Positions 12,001-23,800 of a stretch of 64,000 nt of DNA are shown piece by piece. The notes beneath the pieces are model-generated. The model searched no databases, had not been told where the DNA came from, and was given only the letters and a program-made list of their open reading frames with translations. Made by a program: the position numbers and the translations under genes. How positions within the stretch are numbered: position 1 is the stretch's first letter; each line of letters opens with the position of its first letter. The stretch is from Lethocerus indicus (Eukaryota > Arthropoda > Insecta > Hemiptera > Belostomatidae). The stretch lies in assembly GCA_019843655.1 (NCBI GenBank), contig JACDQD010000002.1, positions 7,016,585-7,080,584 on the forward strand, in the 5' to 3' direction.

Positions 12001-15000
12001 CTAATTAAAATTGGTATGCCACGCCATTCTCTGTATTGAAAACTAGAATATTACATTTGGAACGCCTATTTGGTAGTCAACGGGGGTTTAGAATAACATA
12101 GTTTTTTCTGCGTCCTCTCGCCGTTTTATACGTAAATTTCAGCATTAAACGAAACTCAATCTCCGCCCAAAGACCGAAATAAACCCGCACGAATAAAATA
12201 AAAAATTAGGTCAGTATATAAAATCTTCAATAAAAGGCACTACACTAATCAACTGAAAACAGAAAGGATAGTTTTCCGTTATGTTACCGGCCCCCATTGC
12301 AATAATTCTTAGGCAGGTAGGGTAGAGGTAAGTGGTAAGAGCAGATTTACGCCTAGACCATTGGAAAAGTGTAAACAAACCATCAGATAAGTGAGTTTAT
12401 GCCGGTAAGAAACAAACAAGAGTCGGGCTGGTCTGGGCGGTGTTATTTGGCGGGGGCGGCCATTAGCCAGCCCTCGGCCGAATTTACGGCAAGAAAATGC
12501 CCAGCTCCGCGCGGGCCAACAGCCAACGGCTAACGCGTACCGGCGTTAAAAATTCAAACCCGAAATCTATCTGGTCCGCTCTCGGCTCTCAATTTCGGGT
12601 GTGGCCACGAACGAGCGCGGCGGTAAATGAGCGAAACGGGGCGAGTCCAATTCGGCCGATGAAACTCAATTCGCCCATTGTAAACACCCGGACCCGCCAG
12701 GATGACGGGCCCCGCATAATTATCGCCGTCGGAGGCAAATGTCGCTCCAACATTGTCGACTAATCTCGCCGTTTCAACGACCGGCGCACCAAGTCCGAAC
12801 TCCAAATTCGATTCGAAATATACGTTCATATACGTCCGTATGAAGACTGAAATCTGCCTCTGCGGAAACAGAAATTTTCAGGAAATAGTGAGCCGTTGTA
12901 ATTAAACCCTTGACGTTCCCCTGTAAGAGTAATGGCTCTTACTGCTTGTACCCAACGATGCTCGAGTTTCAAACAATTGAGTGAAGAAAGGCCGGCAAGA
13001 AATAAATATAAGTATGTCTCGGAATGTCGGTTTATAATCCGTGTTAAATTCATAATACATTAACGCCGTATTGATTTAGTATTATATCAATACTTCTATA
13101 TAATAACCAGTAAATTTAATATATTGCGTGTGGTTAATTTCAGATTATGACTTAGGGACCAAACAGACAAAATAACATATGTACGGAAAATTTAAAAGTT
13201 AAAATATTGTTTTCGCCATACACATGAAATGATATTTTTTATACAGAAGGGTTGTGGCCACGGGTTGTTACTGACACTTTTCTACGAATAGGCATTTGAT
13301 TACGAAGTGTCTGGTTTTGAATTAAATACAGTCCCTAGACAAAATAGGAATAGGAAAATCGAACAACACACGAAAAAAATATATCCTTATAAAAGAAACC
13401 GATTCGAGAATAGTGCATGACCGATATTTTCTCATATTGCTTAAATAGATAACTCTTTAGAAGTTAGGAAATTAATGAATCATTTATAATATAAATAATA
13501 ATAGAATAGATTATATTTAATTATAATATAATAAGTTTAAAACGAAGGAAAAAATAAAATGGAGGGAATACGAGAACAGTAAATGTTACTGGTTGGGAAA
13601 GTTTCAAAGGGTGGGGCAGTTCAAGCTCTGAATCCGGGCTTTGGCCAAATAACCAAGCCGGAAATAGGCATCGCATTTGCATTTATTTCCGGTTATCATA
13701 AATAATGATATCTGAGGCGGCCTATATACAACTGTTTCTGTCTCCAAGCCAAGTTAATTGTTGTTTGGACTCGATAAACTTGAGGAAATCAATTCTAACA
13801 AATCTGTACGGATTGCAATTCACTTGAAGTATCGTGTATACATTTCGACTAACTAATTGAAACTAACTGAAAATACAATCAAGTATCGGATACTCTTTTT
13901 CAACGGTAATAACAAACGGTAACTAAATCTAAAAACAGGAAAATGTACTGCACTTTTGGTTGAAAAATTAAGGAATTATCGAACTAATAATAAAAGGTTT
14001 TTACATTTTACTGTTGATAATTCAAGGAATATATGCAAAATAAAGGAAATACTTTCATCTAATATCGACTTCGGCTAATCTTCGACAGAAATCGCGTATC
14101 TGGAATTATTTTTTGGGTACCGATGTTGGCAGTTGCCCTAGGGCCAGTTAATAGGCAGTTATTACAGAAGCGGGTACTGCACCCGATTGAACGGTGGACA
14201 AGTTGGTCCACTACCCCCCGCTAATATCATCCATAAATCTCCGGTTATTTGTTCGACTTCCCGCTGGGTTGTTTCAAGTCGAAAACAACCCGCGAGCGCC
14301 ACCGATTCCTATCTAATATTCTTTTTTTTCTCAGTTTTCAACCATTCTTCAGGATAAGTAAGGGCCCGCATTTCTGGGGCGCCCTTTGTGTTGGGCCGAG
14401 GAGCACCATTCGATGAAAATGACCTATTGAAGATGCGGGTCCCCCTGGAATCGGGCCTAGTTTGGTAGCGCTAATAAAACTGCCGTAAATAATCTCGTTA
14501 AGGAATCGTCAGTAATTAGTCGATACGGGGACATTGCTGTAGGATAGTTAATATAAGGCTGAATATCTCCTAGCTAAATTATAACAGTAATAAAAGCGCC
14601 GGATACATTAGATTTAATAGATACACTAGTACTTCAAGTATTCAAAATATTTGCGCTGTAATCTATTCATATTCCACTGTCCCTCCCTCCTGCACATTTC
14701 TGATCTCACTAAATTCTATGTGACCTAAATATTGTGAAATAAATTATGTTAAATCCGAATAAGGCGTCGTGTTAATATTTTATTCAAATGTTTTAAGGTA
14801 TGGAGCATGTAGTTCATATTTTCATTCATATGAAGTTATTAACGGTCAATTAATAATCTATATACATAATTTCACAAGGTTTTTACTAATATCACTAAAT
14901 GAGAAATAGTTTGTTGAATGGCCAGAATTAAGGACAATAGCTCAATAGACTGGCCACAGGCTACATTGTGGCAGCAACTAAATATCGATACCGATCATTG

Positions 15001-16135
15001 TATGGGCATTCCAGCGGTAATACTCAAGCCCCTTGTACACTGCAGGTCAGATAATATGCGCTCACTCTTAACAGTTAGATTGCCATGGCGACGCATAATG
15101 GAGCCCCCTTCTATTGATAATCTCCAATGAATACCCCGAGCTGTACCTAATAATGAAGTTTGGGGAGCCAGTGGGTCTAATTAACCGAAATTAACAGGAA
15201 CAGCTTCATTGGCTAACAGTGGACGTGGTTTGAACACGCACTTGGTTCTCGGACGTTTCAATTATATTTACGGATATGGATCGCTGCAATTAATTATGGG
15301 AAGTATAATATACAACCAGCCAATAGAATACGACCGTGTATCAATTCTCAATATCTGAAATACCAAATTCTCTTTTTAGGTTTTCTAAAAATCATGCAAA
15401 CCAGATGTTATATACTCATTCTAACTGTTTGTGAAAGTTTTTCAACTGAGTGAGGGTTTGGGATTCAACCGTTAACAGTCTGTTTAAAAATACGGCATGA
15501 ATTCTGCCGAAACTGTGCTATTATAAATAATTTTTCAAATGAAAGCATGGGCAATAAATGTAATTAATTCAATTCCCATGTCAGGTGGTTACGTAGACAT
15601 TATTTGACATTCCCTGAATTGCATTTAAATTATAATTTATCGGTTCCGAGTATTATGCAACAAGTGCAAATGATACAGCAAGATACGGTCATTGCGGAGT
15701 ATTATTATTGTTACGTGGAGGTAATTTTCAGATGAACTCCAACAATAGGAATGCACAAATCGCACCAATTTTCACTCGACGTATTTAGAGCGGTAAAGTG
15801 TTTCTCATGAACAGTGCTTGCTAGTAGTGCTGAGCATGTACTCACTGAATGATAATTAAAATTGTTACATTTACATTAACGTTTCATTCTCTAAATTAGC
15901 TAGATATCGATTGTAACTTCATTGTGTTATAGACATGAGGATGTCATAATTAAATTTGAAATCGGAAATTTTTTAAAGAAATAATTTGAAAACCTTTTTC
16001 ATACCTCCTAACACGAACTACATGACGTAGTTATCATTGTATAATTGACTGAAATGATCACATTTCATTCGTACAGATCGCTTTGCGGTAGTGCGACAAT
16101 ATTTCTGTAGAACTTATTAGAGTTATAAAATAAAG
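9007..16135. other. Stretch 5' of the Ig exon, no exon recognised
   Basis: Immediately upstream intron of the Ig exon. GC-rich patches at 9.3-9.6, 10.0-10.5 and 12.4-12.8 kb are open in several frames but match nothing I know. A tRNA-like A-box word (TGTCGAGTGGTTAAACGG) occurs at 9295-9312 with no B box. A TATATAAAG word lies at 10881-10889 without other promoter evidence. Confidence 0.5.
13658..13692. promoter_or_regulatory. Inverted CCGGAAATA pair around an octamer motif
   Basis: CCGGAAATA at 13658-13666 and TATTTCCGG at 13684-13692 are inverted copies. Between them ATTTGCAT (13675-13682) matches the POU/octamer consensus, while CCGGAA matches the ETS core. Paired ETS-type sites around an octamer would suit an enhancer, but no conservation data are available. 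Confidence 0.25.
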
Positions 16136-16149
16136 AACACTCATTATAT
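16136..16149. repeat. Left 14-bp direct repeat of the foldback insertion
   Basis: AACACTCATTATAT is identical to 16395-16408 and is interpreted as one half of a target-site duplication. Confidence 0.75.
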
Positions 16150-16394
16150 ACCTGTTTTGTGTTAGCGAGGGGTTGGAATACTGTAGGTTCGTGATGTTTC
16201 TGTCTCCTCTCGCTGGTTTGGTCTTTTGCTAGACCGGTTTGTACTAGACAGTACATGTGAAAGTGACAGTGCAGTGAGGATGCCCAAAAAACATCCAAAG
16301 TGCTAACAGTGACTAAGTGAAGATGGCGAGCAGCCGAAACCGGTCTAGCAAAAGACCAAACCAGCGAGAGGAGACAGAAACATCACGAACCTAC
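16150..16394. mobile_element. Foldback insertion with 58-bp perfect inverted repeat
   Basis: Seen: the arms 16183-16240 and 16337-16394 are exact reverse complements over 58 bp, separated by a 96-bp loop. The 14-bp direct repeat AACACTCATTATAT lies at 16136-16149 and again at 16395-16408, the second copy touching the right arm. The left copy is separated from its arm by 33 bp, which continue the arm sequence when read on the minus strand. The loop is AGTG-rich and leads into an ATG at 16323 reading MASSRNRSSKRPNQREETE, so the arms could be two opposite copies of the start of a retroelement ORF1. This reading is inference. A target-site duplication plus an inverted internal duplication could come from snap-back or twin priming during LINE insertion. 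A transcript through the locus would form a long, fully paired hairpin. Confidence 0.75.
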
Positions 16395-16408
16395 AACACT
16401 CATTATAT
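16395..16408. repeat. Right 14-bp direct repeat of the foldback insertion
   Basis: This second copy of AACACTCATTATAT directly abuts the right arm of the 58-bp inverted repeat. Confidence 0.75.
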
Positions 16409-19400
16409 TAGAAAGGGGTCGATTAGATTAGAAAGATATTTTCCAGGGAAATGTTGTTTAATTTGTGTATCGGGCCTTCATACGAATTCACAATAGGGCC
16501 AAGAAATACGACTTGAAAGGGAGGCCGGACGCGCGTCGCATGCAAAAATGCTGGGCTTTTATCTGAGTTAGATTAGGCCGAAGTGGTCCAGTGGGGGAAG
16601 GGGCCTCCTAATCCTTCAACTAATGGGAAAGTCAAAACTCAACACTCGGCTCACGTATGGGGCCGCGGAGAGTTCAGACTAAATATAAAACCATACTCGA
16701 GGCCCCTATATTATACACTTGCATTTCGCTTTTCCATTTCCATCTCCCTGTTTTTGCCCGGCCCTATTTCAGCCGGCAGTAAAGTTGGCCGACTGCCTTA
16801 AACCCGGTTCGGTTCCATATTCGCTTTACCATCTTGGCGAGGTCCATTCCGCGAGAGCGTTTTCATTTCCCCTCACCGCCAGTACCCTTCCAATTTATTC
16901 TTTATTCGGGCTTATTTATTTTCACGCCCAGTCACAGAACTCGTCCTCCTGTCGCCGTCGGGTCAACCTACCCACAAATGATAATGTAATAACGGGATAT
17001 TTGATTTCAGTAAAATAAAAGACCCTGCGGTATATTTATTACAGTCCATAAACGTCACGAAATATTCCTGTATTTTATATAAGCCGCTCAATTTCTAGTA
17101 TTAGGCCTAACGTTACGAGATCTTGAAATTTCACGATTACGATACTTACATGCGAACAACTAAGCTACAGAAATCACGTTGGATAAATTCCTAGCACGTG
17201 AACGCCTGTATTTAATCGTCTTACCCACTACCGACTCTTCTTATATGATTGTGCAAAGTTGGTATGCGCAATAAAAGTTCCGGAATTGGGAAAAAAATAG
17301 AAACAAATTTAAACAAGGAAACCGACAGGAAAGCCGATTGAAAAGTCTTTCCTGAATTATTTATTGTCGTAATTTCAATATATCCTTTTGTAAGTGAACC
17401 CCACAAGTTCTATCCGAGGCCGCTTTCAACAGCGTTCGGTTGCCGTTGAGGACAAACAAAAGGGCGGAGGGCACCGGCAGCGATTATGCGCCCTAAATCG
17501 CTGTTATTATACCGATTCCATTTTGAAAACCGATTTTCAGCAAAGGACTGTCCGATCCTCCAGAGAACAAACCCAACCAAACCCCACCCAACGTATTACA
17601 CCACGTTATTGCCCTCCGGCGAAAAAATTAATACCAAGGTTGGAGTGCGTAGAAATTCAAATTATTAGTTACACAATTCTTCATTCCCATTTCATAAAGG
17701 AATCATCAGTCCTAATTGTCCTAATTTCCAGGGAGCAATAGTGAATTCATAATTTGTAATGAATAAACTTATAAGCACAGTTATTGACTATGTAATATAA
17801 AATCCGAAACAAGTACAGAATCTCTCTTATATCATTACAGTGTAAATATATGTTCCGCCTAGATTAATTTCTGTTGCTCTTACTCAACACTATTTTCTCT
17901 TAGATAATAGCGATGATCAGAACGTGTCCGGCGAACCATTCTTGTCACTCTATAACATAATTTAAGTTATAACTGTCATTTAAGCGTCGCATTATGGGGG
18001 AAACTTATTAGATTAATTGGTATTCACTAATTATAGATGAAAAATATTTCTATTTCGTTTATATAAGTGTAACAAGAAACAAATTGTTTTGTAATAAGAT
18101 AAAATCTTTTCGATGTATTATAATTATAATTGTATTTAATCAGATAATTGTTACCAGCAAGGCAGTTGCCGTTGGGAATAAATTCCACCCATATTCCTCT
18201 ATAATTCACCCCTAATCCGACAAAATTCAAACAGAATTAGCAACATTTCCGAAATTATATCCCCAATTATGACAGCACACGAATCGGTTTTGAGGTGTGA
18301 TAATTGGAAATAATTTTAAACTAACCCAACAAAACAACAAATTATGTTTATTTTGAGGACAATTATTCTGTAATTTCGACTGTTCGTTTCGGAAATAGGA
18401 CCACTCCTTCAGTTTCCGATTCAAGTATTTCCCTTGTTTAAATATTAATTCTTACTTATACAAGCAACTTATACAATATCTCTGGGAGTGAATTTTTGAG
18501 ACTAAGAAAATTAGTGAAACTATATGATCATCAACTAATGGTTGATAGATGTGCTTTTAACTTTTAATGATTATTACTATGTAAACAGATTTCATAGGGT
18601 TATTAAATAAGCAATTTTTAGTCTAATCTAATGTTCTATTTCAGTTTTAAAGATTTATGAGAAACCATAATTTTGATAAGAGAATTAATCAAGTAAAATC
18701 AGATGTGGTTCATAAGTGTTTTAATTAAGGGAAATCGTCCGTGCGTGGAGCTCCCACATGGAGTTCCTGCCATGCCACTAGCCAATTTTATGCGAAATCA
18801 ATGAACGACTGCATCGATAAAGACTGGATGTGCGGATTAATTAACATAACACCGTATACCTGAACATGAAGTACGTTATGGGCCACTCCTGATTAAACTA
18901 TTGGGGTCGATGCGGCCATTCGAGTGTGAATTGCACGCTCTATGTTTTAGGACCCGCAGACGCTCACAAAATTCCCTACACCCAGCATCAGTGTTCTGAA
19001 GTTCGGGAAATTATGTTTGGAAAACTAGTAAATAAATATATGCAAATAAATTTGCGTCTTTTAGATATGCGAAAGTCCAATATGATATAAAATTTTAAAA
19101 TAACTCATTTAACAGACGTTTAAACAAAAATCCCTCTTTTTCGGAACGACGAATTTTACCGAAAATATTGTTCTCAATTCTTTATGAGTCTGTGGTACCG
19201 AATCGACACAGGAGAGACAAGGACAAAACATCGAATTAATTCCTGAAACTGCTCTTATTAACATAACAAGAGATGAAAAAATTTGGCTTTATGAGGTTAC
19301 TATGTTATTGAATGCTTAATTTAATTTTGCCCATATTCCGTTTGAGAGGAGACGGTTATTTTTCAGAGAGCTCCATTTAAATGACAAATAAAAGCATTAT

Positions 19401-20282
19401 TCATTTATCTTGCATCCCCAAGCTGTCATAACAAAAAATTTAATATTCCGAAAGGGGTAACAAACTTCAAAGAATTCATTTTAGTAGGTATCCAACGCAG
19501 GTTGATAGTATAAGAGTTTCAGAAGTTATTAAATACATGCAACCTAAATATTAGATGGCAATTTGATAAGATTTCTTTTAGACATTATTGTGTACATCTG
19601 GTGATTTCCATCTTTTATCCTCTAAAACATCCACTTCTATATTCTGTATATTAATGTTTTCATATGGTATATAATGTTTCGAATACTGATTTCATATTAA
19701 AATTTCATATTAAAATGCAAACAAATAGAAATGACCCATTCAGTCGCCGACTTATAAATGGAATTATAGCAATTGGGGACGGAAGCGAAGACGGGGGTTC
19801 TTCTTTTTTTTCGTCTGTTCCAAGAAATCCATTCAATTTGCGCGAATTTTTAAGTTAATTTGTCAGCACCATCTTCGCAAATGGCAATATGCAAAACAGA
19901 GCGGGTCGCATGAATACGGAAAGTTAATTCAGTTTCGCTGAGCTCTGAATTCGTAAAGTTTGCAGGTGAGTGGGGCCCCCAACGCCAACCATTGCCTTTT
20001 TTTTGCCTCTCCAGTTGAGAATTGTTCAGTTTCTGTGGGACAAATATGAAATCTTTTTCAACTTCAAAATTAAATGACGCGTTGATAAATTTTGATTATT
20101 CAGTAATCCGCAATAAAGCACTGTTTCTCTCACTACAGCTTATAAATTAAAATAGACAGTAGATAAAATGATAACAATCGTTTAGAAAAAGGTTTTCAGA
20201 AAAATAGAGATATTCACTTTTTAAAAACTAGTTAAAAATCAGTTGTTAATATACTGTACCAATTTGTGAATTCCATTTACAA
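16409..20282. other. No gene seen
   Basis: AT-rich DNA with a more GC-rich patch at 16.5-17.7 kb, where overlapping ORFs up to 115 codons show no recognisable domain. A donor-like TTTGCAG|GTGAGT occurs on the plus strand at about 19961-19970 but has a poor pyrimidine tract and no open frame of useful length upstream. Confidence 0.5.
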
Positions 20283-20352
20283 CTGGTGGGATAAATAACT
20301 GTGTGTGTTAGTCCAGAATTTTATCACAGGTACTCCACCATCTGAGCTATCT
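20283..20352 (-). repeat. Degenerate tRNA-derived sequence with A box
   Basis: The minus strand contains TAGCTCAGATGGTGGAGTACC, close to the tRNA D-arm/A-box consensus TAGCTCAGNNGGTAGAGC. The expected B box is only weakly present (AGTTATTTATCC) and no T-arm pairing is visible. Probably a decayed tRNA-derived fragment; chance cannot be excluded. Confidence 0.3.
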
Positions 20353-20795
20353 TTTTGCAAATTTGATTTCAGTTGGCAAACGGAATCTCTTAAACACTAG
20401 AAATTCACCTAATAAAAAATGTATAACATACCGCTGGTCTGAGAAAAACGATGAAATTAAAGCATGTATACAAACCATAATATTAATGTGATCGGTCGTT
20501 TTTCAGCTACCTGTCACTAGGGAATTGAAAAGATAATAAAAGTTAAATAAACCCAGAAAGGAATTTATAATGGCACCAGAATTACGATTCCGTTATGAAG
20601 AGAGAGGGGCCGGCGACGCTATAGCCTGGCTGTTATTTATAACCCTATATAAATGGTTGTCGTTCAAACCGAGGTATTTTATGCACGCAATGTAATCAAA
20701 GGAACATAACTTTATAGGTAATATATTGCACGATATTATGGACTGGGGGGGGGATACATAAAGGTGGTAAACATTCTTGGCAAATTAGTGGTTTA

Positions 20796-20823
20796 GGGGC
20801 CCAAGGGGCCGGGGCATTAGGGG
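20796..20823 (+). promoter_or_regulatory. G-quadruplex motif, four G4 runs
   Basis: Four runs of four guanines are separated by loops of 5, 2 and 5 nt (CCCAA, CC, CATTA), meeting the usual G-quadruplex pattern. It lies in an otherwise AT-rich stretch with no gene. A function is not implied. Confidence 0.75.
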
Positions 20824-23800
20824 CCCGAATACCCTCCCTGAATTAACCCCTAAATGGTTCCCAATTAGATGGATGTCGCAAATAGCTTAAACAAATATAA
20901 ATCTCTAAACATATGAGGACGAAACTAGAAAAGAGTAATAAACATCGATACGAATATTGACGTATTTCTATCAAAATTTGTGTACTTACAGCCAAATTGC
21001 AGGATTATCTGTAGGAAATACATAGTCAAAATTTCGTATTTTTTTCTGCTTATCGAATTTTAGTTTTGTAGATTATAAAAAATAATATATTTCATTTTAT
21101 TTGATGACAGTTTATAGTATATTAACAAGGTCTCTTTACTGTAATCAAGATATTTAAATGTGATTTAAAATTTAAATGATTTTTTTACGTCATGCCTATT
21201 TATAGTAGGTAAAGTATATCAAACAGATTATAGCAGGAAAACTTCGATAATTCCTAATTCCGGGGCCTGTATTTAATATGTATTCGCACAAAAGGACGAC
21301 GTCAGCCGTATTGTCGTAAAAACTATTTAAAACCTAATTTAAAGTCTGGCCGGAAGGTGAAGAGAAAGGCGTGGCGGGCGGCCGAGAGGGCCCCGGGCCT
21401 CGCCAAAAACCAAAAGCGGTGCCGCTAACGAGCCCCTACTTATCCCTTATGTATGGTAATCATTTTGAATCTGCCCGAGAAAACAAACGCGAGGCGGACG
21501 GAAAGAGAGTGTATGTAGATAACCGGAAGGGCGTGCAGGGGGCCATTAAAACGAAATTAGACAAGATTCCGGCCTGAGGGGGCGCGGTGGGGGCGAGCCC
21601 TCGCGGAGTAAATCATTTAGAAGGGGCCACCACCACCAGTAGTCACCCGAACCCCCTCACTCACTCACTTAGCCCGAAACTCAGCTTCGCACAAAACTCC
21701 TTTCAACAATTACCTACAGTTTTCTGAAGCCGGACTTTTTTCCCGGTTTTTCTTCTTTTTTTTTTTAATTAACGCATAAATGTAACGCTTTTACTCTTCT
21801 ACCCACCGCCCCTGACCCTACCCCTCCACCCCCCTTCCCGACCCTACTTTTTTAATATTATTCTCCGTTTTATTTTTTAACCGCTACTAAAAGCGGTCTT
21901 TTCTGAGGGGGGAACACCGATAAGAGTTCCCCCCAACCACCACCGACTCAACTTCTTCTTGCCTTATGAAAACATGTTTTAATTTCGCACTCGCCGAACG
22001 GAAAGAGTTTTTTTTTATTGCGATCCCCCGATGAAAAATTGTGAACGGTTCTACAACGCAGTTTAACAATAGGAAACCGTGTGAAACCCGGTTGCCATAC
22101 TTTGGAATAGCGTAAATTTCCGAATTTCGTGTCATCTATTATGACGCAATACTAGTTATATACTACGACTGTATATAACAACTAGAAAACGGGAATCGAT
22201 TAGTTTTTCGCCCGTTCAGATGGCACCCAAGTTACGACCACGAATGGAAACTCTACAGTGAAGTTTGATCATAAATTCTAGTAGTAATTTTAAAAATTCG
22301 CGACGAGAATGCGTTTCGATTATAAAAGATTTGATACAATTTTATAAACTCGGGTGAATAAACTTCACATTCGAGCTGTACGAAATAATCCATCATTCGT
22401 GGTAGTGGACACAGAATGCAATGATTTATTAGGTTTAGTGCCAATCGGAGAATTGTCCAGATGTATTTCTGCACGAAAAGTTTTATCTTCTGACGCGGTA
22501 CAGAATTGAGCCCATTAGCTGTACTTGCTCTCCGCCTCCCACTCTTTCGGCTTATCGGAATTGTGTAACTTTTCCAGAGCCACTTCGGGGATCGAACCGA
22601 ATTTCCGAGCGGGGGAAATGTTATTGGAACTGATGAGCAGACGGAGTTTTATTTTACAGCCCCGAGTGTTGTAAAAGCGGCCCCGGTTCTCGAAGGAGGC
22701 CGGCCCCTGATCGAAGTTATCTCGAGACGCTGGCCCCCCGCCACTTCTAACGACGTTAATACACTCTGCCCTCCTCCAGACACTGTAATGGCTTTAATCG
22801 GAGAAATCCTATCTCTACCCGGATTAATTCCGGTGTTTTTAACAGGGCAACCCTACAACAGGATACCGCTTCAAGGAACTGGAGTTTATCATTTCTAACT
22901 TCAAAGGATGGAAACACGAAACTGTTGACCACCGAAGGAAATACCATCTTCACGCTTTTCGATTTGAAATTGTGGGATAACTACAAATAGACTTTTTATT
23001 TTAATTTCCAATTCGATAATAATGCATTTGTTGTTATTGTGTTAAACATATTTCCGGCTTATATATTCAAGCGTTGTTAACTCCTAACACTAACATTGAC
23101 TTTATTCAGACTGTAGAAACGATTAATCTTTAATAGCGACTAATATTTACTGATCACTGAATAATTAGTGCTAAACGATTAGTATATAAATGTGTACGAT
23201 TAACGACATTAATCCTCTAATAAACTTAAAGCTAATAACTTACGGCTGACAGAATCAAAAATTCAGGTCCGGACTCTAATAGCAGTAGGCGACTAGAACG
23301 CGGGCCGTTCTCGAAATACGTAGATGGGACATAAATAAAAGAGGGCCTGAACAGTGAGGGAAGTCATACTGGTCGATTATAAATGCAAACATGAAACAAC
23401 GGATTACGACACTACCGCCTCCGAAGTGGCCCGCTACAGACTTGTAGTTGTAGAATATTAAGATGACTGCAGGACTGTGATATCTTCATGGGAGTCTTCC
23501 ATTCGTTCCTTTGTTCTGAATCATGGGATGTTTGTATTAAAGTGTTGGAGTCGGATAAGTGACACGTCCCGGCATATAAAGAGCGTAAATTGAAAGCGGC
23601 GGCGATGGAGGGGTAGAGAGAAGGGAATGAACGTAATACGGGAATCGGAAAAATCATTTCGGACGTCATTGTGTCCGGCGCTCTGGAGTTTGAGAACACG
23701 GCGAGACGGTCGTCTCCTACAGTCTGCCACACCGAATACAAGGAGGACGGAAGGGAGACGGGAAGAAATTGGATAAAAAAAGAGTCCCAAATGTAATTGG

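Noticed and set aside
17394..17741. 115-codon plus-strand frame
   Set aside because: No motif, and a second frame over the same bases is also open.
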